From: Scilla litardierei
Lineage: Eukaryota > Streptophyta > Magnoliopsida > Asparagales > Asparagaceae
Length of the DNA: 64,000 nucleotides
Assembly: GCA_030789695.1 (NCBI GenBank)
Contig: CM061142.1
Coordinates: 44,873,375 to 44,937,374 of the forward strand
Direction: 5' to 3'
Position 1 is the stretch's first letter. Every line of letters begins with the position of its first letter. Positions 48,420 to 59,300 of this stretch are shown in pieces. Below the pieces are notes generated by a model. That model had not been told where the DNA came from and did no database searches. It saw only the letters and a program-made list of their open reading frames with translations. The translations under genes were made by a program, and so were the position numbers.

Positions 48420-49376
48420 GTAACCCAGCTGGGGTTACAAGTGGCGAACCTTTCAAGGTCACAAAACCAATTGCCGCCATAACCTGAGGTGAACGTGAGG
48501 GGAGCAACCCAAACGTCGGCACTCGTGCACGAGCACGCAAATGTGTCCGCTATCGTTCTAAGAAGCGGGACACAAATCCCTACTAGAGTGCCCCCTAACA
48601 GACCGGAAGCACCGTTGGTCGTCGAGCGACCGATCGAAAAATCAGACGACGCCGGTGCTTCGTCATCAAATCCTACGACTCCGGAGGGAGTCTCTGAAGA
48701 AGAGAAGAAGAAGAACGAGGAAGGGATCCGGAAAGTGTTCAAACCCGTTGTGCCTTTTCCACAACGGTTAGCTCAGGCCTAAATCGACGAGAAATATGGC
48801 AAGTTCTTCGCCATGGTCAAGGACCTGAGCTTGCAAATCCCCTTCCTGGAAGCAATCGAAACAATCCCCTCCTATGCGAAATTCCTGAAGGATTTGGTGA
48901 CGAGAGGGTCTAGAAAGGAGAAAGTAGTGTTGACGGTGGAGTGTAGCGCTCTCATCCAGAGGGCAAATCCGCCGAAACTTAAAGACCCGGGGAGCTTCTC
49001 AATCCCTTGCACGATCGGGGCAGTAAAGATTCATCGTGCACTCGTCGATCTCGGAGCGAGTGTCAGTTTGATGCCCTTATCGATGTATAAGAGGATAGGA
49101 ATGGGTGATCTGGAGCCCACCGGTATGACCCAACAACTTACTGACCGGTCGGTCAAATATCCGGTGGGGATTGTGGATGACCTCCCCGTCAATGTAAAAG
49201 GGGTGCATGTGCCAGTGGACTTCGTTGTCATGGACATGCCTGAAGACGCATACACCCCCATCATCCTGGGACGGCCTTTCATGGCCACTGATGGCGTTTT
49301 GATTGATGTGAAGAACGGAAAACTTTCGCTAAACGTCAGCGGAGAAAAGGTTGAATTTGATCTGGGTTGTCCATGA
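48420..49376 (+). pseudogene. Athila protease region, same frame as gag
   Basis: Direct continuation of the gag frame, interrupted by stops at 48480 and 48780 and otherwise open to TGA 49374. The first part contains NVSAIVLRSGTQ, the conserved linker between gag and protease in Athila. The second part (48813-49376, 187 codons) is the aspartic protease. It has VDLGASVSLMPLSMYKRIG as active-site block (D-L-G in place of the usual D-T/S-G, as is normal in this clade), then PVDFVVMDM and the flap/C-terminal block IILGRPFMATDGVLIDVKNG. In an active element it would cleave the gag-pol polyprotein. The three TAA stops of gag-protease all could come from CAA by one C-to-T change. Confidence 0.85.
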
Positions 49377-49813
49377 AGTACCCCGATCCCCCAGATGACC
49401 CTCGGTGTAATTTGCTGGATGTGGAAGAAGACAAAGCTACTGAAGAGAGCTCCTGGGAGATTCTCTTAAGAAATCCCCCCGATAACTTGGGGGATTCAGA
49501 AGACCAAGACGGCCCCAAGAACAATGATGCTGCTGGGAAAGCAAGTGCAGCATGTACGACCCCTCCTGGGTTCCCCAAGGCTCCTCCTGCGAGGAAATCG
49601 GGGAAAGAACCCATGGACCTCACCAAAGACGAGGTCCAGATCCTTAAGAAGATGGCGATGAACGCCAATGCGAAAGAAAAGCCCCCGGATCCCAAAAACA
49701 AGGAGAGGGTGGTCGAGCAAATCTTTCTCCAGCCGCTGACTACTCCAAAGGCCGTAAGCTCTGATGAAGAAGAGATGCCGAACTTCGGACATCACCCGTA
49801 TCAACCACCGTGA
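49373..49813 (+). CDS. Linker region after protease, start of a lost pol
   Basis: Open frame of 146 codons in the +1 frame relative to protease; its ATG overlaps the protease stop as ATGA (49373-49376). It is acidic and proline-rich (SWEILLRNPPDNLGD, PPGFPKAPPARKSGKE, SSDEEEMPNFG) and matches by position and character the linker between protease and reverse transcriptase in complete Athila elements. No RT follows. It may be translated by reinitiation at ATGA, or may be the old pol frame displaced by one indel. No function can be given. Confidence 0.55.
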   Translation: MKYPDPPDDPRCNLLDVEEDKATEESSWEILLRNPPDNLGDSEDQDGPKNNDAAGKASAACTTPPGFPKAPPARKSGKEPMDLTKDEVQILKKMAMNANAKEKPPDPKNKERVVEQIFLQPLTTPKAVSSDEEEMPNFGHHPYQPP

Positions 49814-50322
49814 ACATCACTTGCGGGCGTCGAGCCAACGACGTTAAACAAGTGCGCTTCATGGGAGGCAACCCATGCCCTAAACTTTTGCCCCACTTTT
49901 TAGTGTTATTTTTTACTTTATTTTATCTATTTTTATAAATAAAATCAGCCGCAAGAACATCCGTTCAGGGACTTAGACAATCTATTGGTTTTTGCAGGAA
50001 ACAATGCCCCAACCGATCGGTTGATACCTCAACCGATCAGTTGGGATGTATCAGATACAAGCCGCATATGTCCCCAAATGAACCGATCGGTTGAAGAATG
50101 GAGAGACCGTGTGACAGACCGGGTGATCTGGTGAGGATTCTCGGGAAATTTTTGGGAACAATCAACCGATCGGTTGAGTTAGAGCGCGATCGGTTGAGTC
50201 GACCGGGTGAGCAACCCTCAATTCTCGGGAAAATGAGTGGAGCGGCCAACCGATCGGTTGACAAATCAACCGACCGGTTCACCTGTAGCACTTCTTCGGC
50301 AAGAATTTTCAACCTAACAGTC
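49814..50322 (+). other. Spacer with accgatcggt words
   Basis: Begins with the post-pol motif gttaaacaagtgcgcttcat. From 50010 the words aaccgatcggttga, gaccgggtga and aaccgaccggttc recur about ten times, the same vocabulary as in the LTR U3. The open frame at 50098-50565 crosses the promoter and is not considered real. Confidence 0.75.
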
Positions 50323-50375
50323 AACCGATCGGGTGACAAGTCACCCGATCGGTTCGACTTAAAACCCTATAAATA
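50323..50375 (+). promoter_or_regulatory. Internal promoter: 15-bp hairpin plus TATA
   Basis: Stem aaccgatcgggtgac (50323-50337), loop aa, exact complement 50340-50354, then 13 bp, then tataaata (50368-50375). A pyrimidine-rich leader follows (50380-50560) and the ATHILA ORF starts 430 bp downstream. The arrangement copies that of the LTR promoter. Confidence 0.7.
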
Positions 50376-50808
50376 CCCCCGACCACCCGTTCGCATTCAC
50401 CCTCGCCTGATCGCCCATTCCACCGTCGTTTCACCTCCTCCTCCTCCCCAACGGCCCGATTCACTCCCCCACGTCCTCCACTCCTCCAATACTCCCTCTC
50501 CCCACCTCCTCCATCAATCTCTCCATCATTTACACTCCCTCTCTCCTTTCATTTCGAGTTTCTGACCTAATTCCCCCCAAACAACTCCCATTTCGAAAAT
50601 TCTTGCTGAAAGAGGTCGCCGCGGCTCCACGCTACTCTCATTGCACAGCGTGGGGACATCTACGAGCAAGCTTCGCCATTTCGCTTGGGTACACTCGCTC
50701 CTACGCTCATATTTCTATTTTTGCCCTATAAATTGTGCTTGCTCATTTTGCTTGTGTTAGTGTGCATTCATTGTTTTTTGCACTCATTCATACACGCACA
50801 CTCACACA

Positions 50809-52841
50809 TGGCTAAGGATAAATACAAGGGGAAGGAGATTTTGCGGGAGGAGGAACCGTCTCGAAAGAGACGAAAAAAACACGTCCCCCTTCCCGCACAC
50901 GGGCACTGACACTAGGCCCTCCCCCGCCTGTTATCCCCCCTGTGGACCCAATGTTGGGCCCGCATGGGTATATCTTTAGGAACCAGGAACACAAGGATTT
51001 TTATCGTAGGCTCGATGCTCGGGGGCACCTATCAACTAAGTTCCCGCATACACATTCGCTGATCGATCTCGGTGTCTACACCGAAGTCGAATCTCTTTTC
51101 GCTAACTTAGGTTGGTTGGCCTTTCTTAATGCATCTGACGTATCCTACCCGGCACTCACCCTCAAATTTCTCTCTACACTTGTTTGGGATTCTGGGTCGA
51201 TCATAAAATTCTGGGTGCGTAACAAGAGTGTCACCACAAATCTGAATACCATTAACGATATATTTGGATTCCCCAATCTTGGGGATGACTCCATCCGACA
51301 CTACGGGTACACGCCCGAGTTTAACATCGATCAATTCTGGTTCTGCCTCACACTGCTCCATAACTATCCCCGAGGAAGGGCCAAGGCCTCCTCCATCATT
51401 CATCCCGTGTTTCGTTTGGCCCACAGGATCATATCATCTGCATTTTTTCCCAGGGACGAGTCCGGCACCGTGACTATCACTGCCCTTTTTATCCTCTGGG
51501 CCATGACTTTCCCTTTTGTCCGGGACGATGATGGGATTAGCTTCAGGGCCCGTACCGTCCCCATCCATGGCGGCGATTGGCTTGTTTACAAGCTTCTCGA
51601 GATCAGCCGGGCCGGTAAGGGGAAGTTTTGTTGTGGGGGCATCATTACTATCATTTGTTCTTACGCCCAATTTAATATTCCCATCCCCAATAATCTTCCC
51701 GCTGCCGCAGGACCCTCACAGCTAGATATTGATGTCATGCGGCACATTCACATGATTAGACCCCACTCCGATGACTGCTTCATCTTCAATTATGGCCACC
51801 CCAGCCCCTTACACCATTCTCCCCAACCCCGCTCGCATGACCATAGCTCTTGTGGGAGATTGGACCTTCCCACCCGATCCGAACTTCCTAGCGGGGTTGA
51901 ACCTTCCTTTCCTTCCCGCGGACACACGCAGACCACCGTCCCCTGCCGCCCACTTAGGCGAGCAGGATATCCCTGCGTCTCGGGGAGATATAGGGGCTGG
52001 CCCGAGTCGTCCTGTTTCTGTTCCGGGACCCATCACGTCTGAGCACCTCTTAACGGCCATTTCTGGCCTCGTCTCCTGTGCCGGCATGACCACTGCCGCC
52101 GGCACCACTTCCACCTTACCTGCCGGCACCACTTCTGCCTCACGTCAGTCCACATCTTTTGGTCGCCGCCAGGTCTCCGCCCGTCTTGGTCTTGAAAGGG
52201 AGGTTGCTGCCCTCCGTGATCTCGCCATGTCCTCTACCTCCTCGGACCCATCACCGTCCTCTTTTCTCACTCACCCACGTTTCCTCGCACTTGAGAGGAA
52301 CGTGGCCGCCATTCTTCTCCTTCTCACTCACATCCACGGTCCACCTCCACCTTCACCACCTCGACGATCTTCTCCTCCACCTTCACCACCTCGACGATCT
52401 TCTCCTCCACCCTCCCACACATCCCCACATCCATCACCTCCCTCACCACATTCTTCTCCTCCCTCATCTATTCCCATCCCGGTATCCACTTCCCCCCTCC
52501 CGACCACTTCCATCGCACCCACGCTACCTCCTCCCTCCTCCTCCATCACTTCGTATGTGCGTCGGAAGAAATTTCCGGTGCGCTCCAAATCTCTCCCACC
52601 ACCACCCACTACCGTCACCACCACATCTTCTTCCCCCATCCCTATTCCTTTCACCACCGCCTTGTTCGCCGTCCTACCACCACCACCCACCTCCACCGAC
52701 ACTCCTCCCATCGTTCACACCACCGCTGCACCTATTCCTCCACCTCTTTCCCCACTTCTCCGCACACCCCCAGCCTCCCCCGACCACCCAGCCACACCCT
52801 CTTCCGAGGAGGGCGAGGATTCACCCTCTCCTGCATTCTGA
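50809..52841 (+). pseudogene. ATHILA ORF-1 family gene (env position), frameshifted
   Basis: Product of unknown function, encoded downstream of pol in Athila elements (Pfam ATHILA ORF-1 family). The likely start is ATG 50809 (MAKDKYKGKEILREEEPSRK), a basic N-terminus resembling a nuclear localisation signal. This frame stops at 50909, and the domain continues in another frame from about 50942 (YIFRNQEHKDFYRRL, HSLIDLGVYTEVESLFANLG, LKFLSTLVW, INDIFGFPNLG). Near 51770-51800 the frame changes again into a long tail (to 52841) with a short coiled-coil-like block (RLGLEREVAALRDL) and a Pro/Ser-rich region with a 30-bp tandem duplication (52345-52405). Two indels therefore break an otherwise well-kept gene. 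No signal peptide or clear membrane segment is visible, so the env label is only positional. The overlapping frame at 52159-53127 is a shadow. Confidence 0.82.
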
Positions 52842-54457
52842 TTTCTCTCTTTTCCGATTTTCCCCTAGCATATTTCTGCATCACATTGATCATATCATTT
52901 TGCTAGCATTGTCATGTTCAGCTTGGAGGAAATCGACTTTTGTGTGCATGTTTTCATGTGTCGTGTCGTGTGGTTTTATTTTTATTTTCGTGTCGTGTGG
53001 TTTGATTTTGATTTTTCTTTATTTTCAGTTTCATCTCTGTGTTTTCCTCGTTTTCATTTCTTTTTGTGTCGGTGCGTATTTCCCCCCCATCTTCATTGCC
53101 CTCCCGTACTCACTCATATTGCATTGAGGGCAATGCAAGCTTCAGCTTGGGGGAGTCGCACTGTGTGCGCCATTTGAGTCTTTCTTTTTCGTTTTTGTGT
53201 CGTTTTCATCGTGTTTTTTATTTTTTCTTTTTTTCTTTTTTTTCTGTTCTCTTCTTTTTATCTCTTTCTCCTAGAGATGAACCCTATGATGAATCGCCAC
53301 AAAATCACACACACCTAGCATGGCATCGATAATCACATTCACTAACCCTAGGATTTCGAGTTCTCTTGCATTTCACGCATCGTGGGTCCACTTAGCTTTT
53401 TGTGAGTCGTGCGTCGTGCCTAGTTGTTTGGTGTGCTTCTACTTTGTGATTTTACTTTATATACCTGTCCAGGAATGACCCCTAGATTATCATGCTTCGA
53501 TTTGAATATGCGGTATTTATTTTCCATGTCTGCTTCTGCATGCTATATATATATATATCGGGTACTTCATTTCGCATGTGTCAGGATTTCACAATTAAGG
53601 ACTAGGACAACCCATCTAGCCTATGCTCTATTTAGCGAGAATAGTTTCCTTTGCCCAAGTGTTTAGATTTCGACTTCTTTTTTGTTTTACTTGGTGCAAA
53701 TCCTCTCGTCGTGTACCGTTCTCCCACTTGGGAGAGTACACATGTGTATAGCCAAAAACCCAAAAATCCAAAAAAAAGAGAAAAGAAAAGAAAAAAACCC
53801 AAAAAGAAAAGAAAAGAAAATTTTTGTATGGCCAAAAAGCCAAAAAAATACAAATACCCAAAACCCAAAAAAATTTCAAGTGTGAATATTTTTCCTATCT
53901 ACCGAGAATAAAGGGAAGGCGAGAATTTGCACCGAGTGTTCTACTCCGCATCATCTCAACCCCCATCGTTTTCGAAAACACTTGGCTTAGGAACTTTTTA
54001 GCTAGTATCTAGGCTATAGTAGCGTGATTTCCTTAACCCTAGTTGTGGAGTCCCCGATGCATGATACGCTTCTATTCTTTTACTCTTCTCATGCATGCTT
54101 GAACTAATATTCACCGCAATTTCAAATTTGAATCGGTATTTGGGTCGTTTCTTGGGTCCGTGTATATCGAGCTTTATTGCACATCGTAGATAGCAACACC
54201 GACTGCTAGCGCATGACCACACTCACTCGCGCTTCACCGCGTGGGCCCACGACACTTATTTGGACTCGTTTTCCTAGGTTTAGTGATGTGATTTGACGTT
54301 TGCTTGCTTGGTGTGTCGTTTTTGATTTTGTTGGCTCTGACGGACGATCTAGGATATAGAGTTTTCTTTTTCTCGCTTTCTCTCTATTTTTCCCCTCCGA
54401 GCTCCTACTCTCACTCGTCTTCCTCGAGGACGAGGAAGAGTTCAGCTTGGGGGATTT
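52842..54457 (+). other. 3' non-coding region of the inner Athila
   Basis: No gene is supported. The sequence cattgagggcaatgcaagct followed by tcagcttgggggag (53122-53154) is a conserved Athila block with a polypurine tract. A second tract (ttcagcttgggggatttt, 54440-54457) borders the 3' LTR. An A-rich stretch (53750-53880: ccaaaaa, aaaagaaaag) and pyrimidine runs (53180-53270) make up low-complexity DNA that produces spurious open frames. Confidence 0.7.
54440..54457 (+). other. 3' polypurine tract of the inner Athila
   Basis: The sequence ttcagcttgggggatttt lies immediately before the LTR start at 54458, the expected primer for plus-strand DNA synthesis. Confidence 0.75.
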
Positions 54458-56049
54458 TGACGTGCGTATATATTTCATATATTCACGCACGTTTTCTTTT
54501 GTGTTTCTCCGTATTTTTCCGCCGTCTTTTATTCGTTTTCTTGTATTTTCTCGTTTTCTTTCACTTTTCTTTGTTTCTCCATGTTTGCAGGAGATTGCCC
54601 GCGTAGGGGACGTTTAACGACGATATCCCAAGTCCCCGGAGCAACGGGGGGAGTCACGCGTGATCCAGGGGGTCAAACGATGAAGAATACATCTTTCAGC
54701 CCCTCACCCGGTCGGTTGGTCATCTCCAACCGATCGGGTGATGCACGCGTGCACCACCCGGTCTCAGCCGGTGCTCAAGTGAAAGTCACCCGACCGGTTC
54801 ACAGGCCGGTTCAACGGGGGCCAACTCTCTGTCTTCTCAAGCCAAATTCCAACCGATCGGGTGACTCTCACCCGATCGGTTCATCTGTAGCTGATGCTGA
54901 GGAGCCGAAGACACGGGCACCCAACCGATCCCTTCACCCGATGGCGCCAAGATCCAATCGGTCACTCCAAGAACTCAACCGACCGGTTCATATGACCGGG
55001 TGAAAGTTCGCCGTTTTCTGTTTATTATCTGTAACGGATCACCCGATCGGTTGACTTGTCAACCGATCGGGTGATACGAGATCCTATAAATAGGACCCCT
55101 AGGGTTCCAGAAACGGGGAGCTGTTAGTTTTTACTGTTTTCTCCTATTGTGACGGCTGTAATTACTCTTCTATTGTAAGTTTTCAGATCTTTCTTAAACT
55201 TTAGTATTATCTTAATTGCTCTATTTCCTTCGCATTCCAATCGTCTGATTATGATTTCAACGGTTCATTTTCGTTTAGATCGTTTTCTAATGAATATTTG
55301 TGAGTAGTTCCCAAATCTGGGATTTTGGCGGAAACCCCTTCAGGGGCTCTTTCCGATGCATCCATAGGGTTAGGAAATCGATAGGGATTAGGAATCTAAC
55401 GGTTACGTGGGGTGTTTCATTGTCATCGGCGGGAAAAAGACCGCCTTTGACCGTTGGGCCAAGGGGGAATAAAATTGGCGGTTGACTTCCTAGCCATAGC
55501 TCACGCCCTTAGCGTAGACGCCGAATCCTAGCGCGCGGGAGCGGCAGGATGAGACGTTGGGAGTTATCGTTGCGAGCTTAGTGCTCCCGGAATCGATCAG
55601 TGTTAATGGACATGGGAGTGCCCACTGATCGAATCCGGGAAGTCCGGTGTATCATCCTGGGCACCGACCGGAATATCGGGCCCATGGGATGCTGGTACCA
55701 CTTTCAGAGGCAACGTCTCACCATTAGACCCTAATTCCGACCGATATCCTACCCGTAGGCCGTATCGGCAAGAGTCGCTCGTTGGAGTGGAAACCAAAGT
55801 CCCGGGTTTATTTTCTTATTGATCATACCTTGCATTCCTTTCCATGACAACCCACCAACCGATTCGGGCTAGCTCGCCCACGGGGTGATTTTGGTCCTCC
55901 TTGACACAAGCACATCCTAGCCTCCCTGTGTTCGACCCCCAAGCCACACTACAACACCGTGTGCTTGCGGTTACAAATATCTAAACCCCCACGCGGGTCC
56001 CCCGGCCATTCGCGGCATAGCGAACCGGGGGCACACACGTGTGACGTCA
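54458..56049 (+). repeat. 3' LTR of the inner Athila
   Basis: 1592 bp, matching 45263-46879 with few point differences and one missing 25-bp promoter unit. Hairpin 55038-55075 and TATA 55085-55092. Followed by the target duplication gatgg. Confidence 0.92.
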
Positions 56050-56054
56050 GATGG

Positions 56055-56389
56055 CGTCCCTATTTCTGATGGAGTCTATTACGGTATGAGGGAGACGCTC
56101 TGCATTTTTATGGCGAGAATATCCTCCGGGCATAGGCATGTGAGGACTCCATCCACGAACAGTGCGCAGAACCTGAGAAACTTCATAGCGACATCATCTA
56201 GTGAACTGTGGAATCTAGCCTTGCTGAAGCAGACCTCGCAAAAGTTTATTACAATGCGCTGCCATCACCAAGATCAACCTACGGATCTGCTAAGGAGGAA
56301 TTTATCGTTGATGAACCAATGAACGAGGAGGCATCCTTATCACAGGAAAGTGATGATGGGGGTACATGCCCCCTCAGGTAGAACTAAAA
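56055..56389 (+). other. Outer Athila sequence before pol
   Basis: Continuation of the outer element after the inner insertion. A 93-codon open frame starting at 56041 overlaps the inner LTR end and has no gag motif. It may be a remnant of the gag-pol linker. Confidence 0.45.
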
Positions 56390-59300
56390 CTTCTCACTGC
56401 TAATTTAAAATAAGCGTTCCTAGGGGAGAATTCCACATACCTCGTCATTATCAGGCCTCTCTCACCGAGCCGTAATTAAAGAGTCTCCTAAAAACCCTTA
56501 GAGTACACAAGAAGGTGATATGGTATATCATTTCTGATCTAAAAGGCATTAGCAAAGCCCTATGCACCCATAAGATCCACCTCGAGGATAACGAAACTAC
56601 TTCCATTGAGCCTCTAAGGCGATTAAACCCTAATATGAAGGAAGTAGTAAAAAAAGAGGTCCTAAAACTGCTCGAAGCCGACATTATATATCCCATTTCT
56701 GACAGTAAATGGGTTAGTCATGTTTAGGTTGTCCCTAAGAAAGGGAGTATGACTGTTGTAAGGAACGATAAGAACGAATTGATATTCACTAGGACTGTCA
56801 CTGGTTGTCAGATGTACATTGACTATAGAAAACTAAATAAGGCCACCAGAAAGGATCACTTCCCCCTCCCATTCATTGACCAGATGCTTGAGCGACTCGC
56901 CAAGCACAAATATTTTTGTTACTTAGACAATTATTCCGGATTCTTTCAAATCCAATTGCACCGTGAAGATCAAGAAAAGACGACGTTCACTTGTCCTTAC
57001 GACACATTCACATACCGAAGAATGCCGTTTGGACTATGTAACTCACCTGCGACATTCCAAAGGTGCATGACGTCCATTTTCTCGGACTTCATCGAGAATA
57101 TAATGGAGGTTTTCATAGATGACTTTTCCGTTTATAGCACCGATGTTGACGCTTGCCTATAAAATTTGACCAAAGTCCTAGAGCGATGCCATGTAGGGCT
57201 GTTGACGAACGAGCTTGAACGAGCTTGAACATGGAGCTTGGTTTTGTTCATGAACAAAATCCATGTTCAAGCTCTGTTCGTTTACTAACCGAGCTCTAAA
57301 AACCTGTTCAAGCTTGTTCGTTAAGCTTACCGAACGAACGTAAACGAACATAAACGAACATTTACCGAGCTTGTTCACGAGTAGTTAATCGAACGTTCTG
57401 TTCGTTAACAAGACTTATCGAGCTTGTTCGTGAACATGTTCAGGAACATGTTCATGAACACACAATCAATTTTGTTCATGAAAAGATTTTCAATCAAACA
57501 AACGAACATCAATTTTTTAATTAGGAATAATAATATTTAAACATAATTGCCAATGACTAAATCAATTAAATAAAAGGATTAAATATTTGCATGACAAAAA
57601 CAAATAAATCCAGAATAATAGCTCCATAGATCCTATTACAAGCATCCATTCCGAGCATAATAAAAAATATAGTATTTGTCTAAATTTACTATTTTCGATA
57701 CATGTTCATTCACAAACACTTAACGAGCTTGTTCATGAACATCACTTAACGAGCTTGTTCACGAACACGTAACAAGCTTGTTCATGAACATAAATGAACG
57801 AACACAGTTATGTTCAAGCTCTGTTCCTTTACTAACCGAGCTCTAAAAATCTGTTCAAGCTTGTTCATTAAGCTTACTAAATGAACATAAACGAACATGA
57901 ACTGAGCTTGTTCACGAGTAGTTCGTCGAACGTTCTGTTTGTCAACAGCCCTAATGCCATGATAATAACTTGGCAAATTGGAAAAAGTGCCATTTCATGG
58001 TAACTGAGGGAGTTGTTTTTGGCCATGTCATTTCCTCTAAGGGAATCGAAGTTGATAAAGCCAAATTCGAGGTCATCAAAGATTTATCCCCTCTTACCAA
58101 CCTCAAGGGCATCCATGATTTTCTTGGCCATGCGGGATTTTACCGCCGCTTTATCAAGGATATTTCTACTATTGCTCGCCCTCTTACCGAACTCCTTGTG
58201 AAGGCCACCCTTTTTATGTTTTCTGATGCTTGTTTGCAAGCTTTTAACGGGTTAAAAGAAGCACTCGTCTCAGCTCCTATTATACAACCACCGGATTATA
58301 ATCTACCATTTGAGTTGATGTGTGATGCTAGTAACCAAGCAATTGGACTCATCTTAGGCCAAAGAAAAGAGGGGAAGCTTCACGCTATTTACTATGCTAG
58401 CAAAATTCTGGATGACGCCCAAAAGAATTACACCACTATGTAGAAGGAATTACTAGCAGTGGTGTACTCCATCGAGAAATTCTAATATTGTCTTTTGGGG
58501 TCTAAGGTCATTATACATACAGATCATGCAGCCTTGAAGTATCTGATGAGCAAGAAGAATGCAAAGCCACGGGTGTTACGATCCCTCCTTCAGGAATTTG
58601 ACATAGAAATCAAAGACAAGAAGGGGCAGAAAATGTAGTGGAAGAACATTTATCACGGTTGATCCACAAGCATGGGGATGATGATATAACAATTGATGAC
58701 ACATTCACCAGCAAACAATTATTTGCGACAGCTCCTTCTGACACACCCTGCTACGTTGATATAGTGAATTACTTGGTGAGCGGTATATTGCCTCTGGGGA
58801 TGGTGACCTATCAAAGGACAAAATTCCTCCATGATGCCAAACACTACTTCTGGGATGATCCATATCTATTCAAGATATGCACCGATGGGATTATCAGACA
58901 TTGATCCCTAAAGAAGAGACTAGATCCATCATTTCATATTTCCACGACCAACCTTGCGGCGGGCATGCAGCAGTCATTAAAACCACATCAAAGATTCTCC
59001 AATGCGGATTCTATTGGCCCACCATCTTTAAGGATGCAAATTACTATATTAGAGCATGCGATAGATGTCAAAGAACGGGCAACTTTACGAAGAGAAATGA
59101 GATGCCTCTACAAAGCATTTAGGAGATTGAGTTATTTGACTGCTGGGGGATCGATTTTATGGGCCCCTTTCACATCAAGCCATGGTAACAGATACATTTT
59201 ATTGGCGGTTGATTATGTTTCAAAGTGGGTGGAGGCCATAGGCACCACAATAAATGACACGAAGGTGGTAGCCAAGTTTTTCAAGCAAACGATTTTTCCC

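Larger units (their letters stand above)
45263..56049 (+). mobile_element. Inner Athila element, 10.8 kb, lacks RT-RH-IN
   Basis: Target duplication gatgg (45258-45262 and 56050-56054). Two LTRs of 1.6 kb are nearly identical by eye, so the insertion is recent. In order: primer-binding site (46880), gag, protease, a short linker frame, an untranslated spacer with an internal promoter (49814-50808), the ATHILA ORF-1 gene, a long 3' non-coding region and a polypurine tract (cagcttgggggatttt). Reverse transcriptase, RNase H and integrase are absent; the post-pol motif (gttaaacaag...ggaggcaaccc, 49842) directly follows the linker. The element is inserted in the outer Athila. Confidence 0.92.

Noticed and set aside
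50098..50565. 155-codon frame before the ATHILA ORF
   Set aside because: Spans the palindromes, TATA box and leader; its sequence reflects accgatcgg words.
52159..53127. 322-codon open frame rich in Pro, His and Leu
   Set aside because: Shadow of the proline-rich tail of the ATHILA ORF in another frame; runs past it into low-complexity non-coding DNA.
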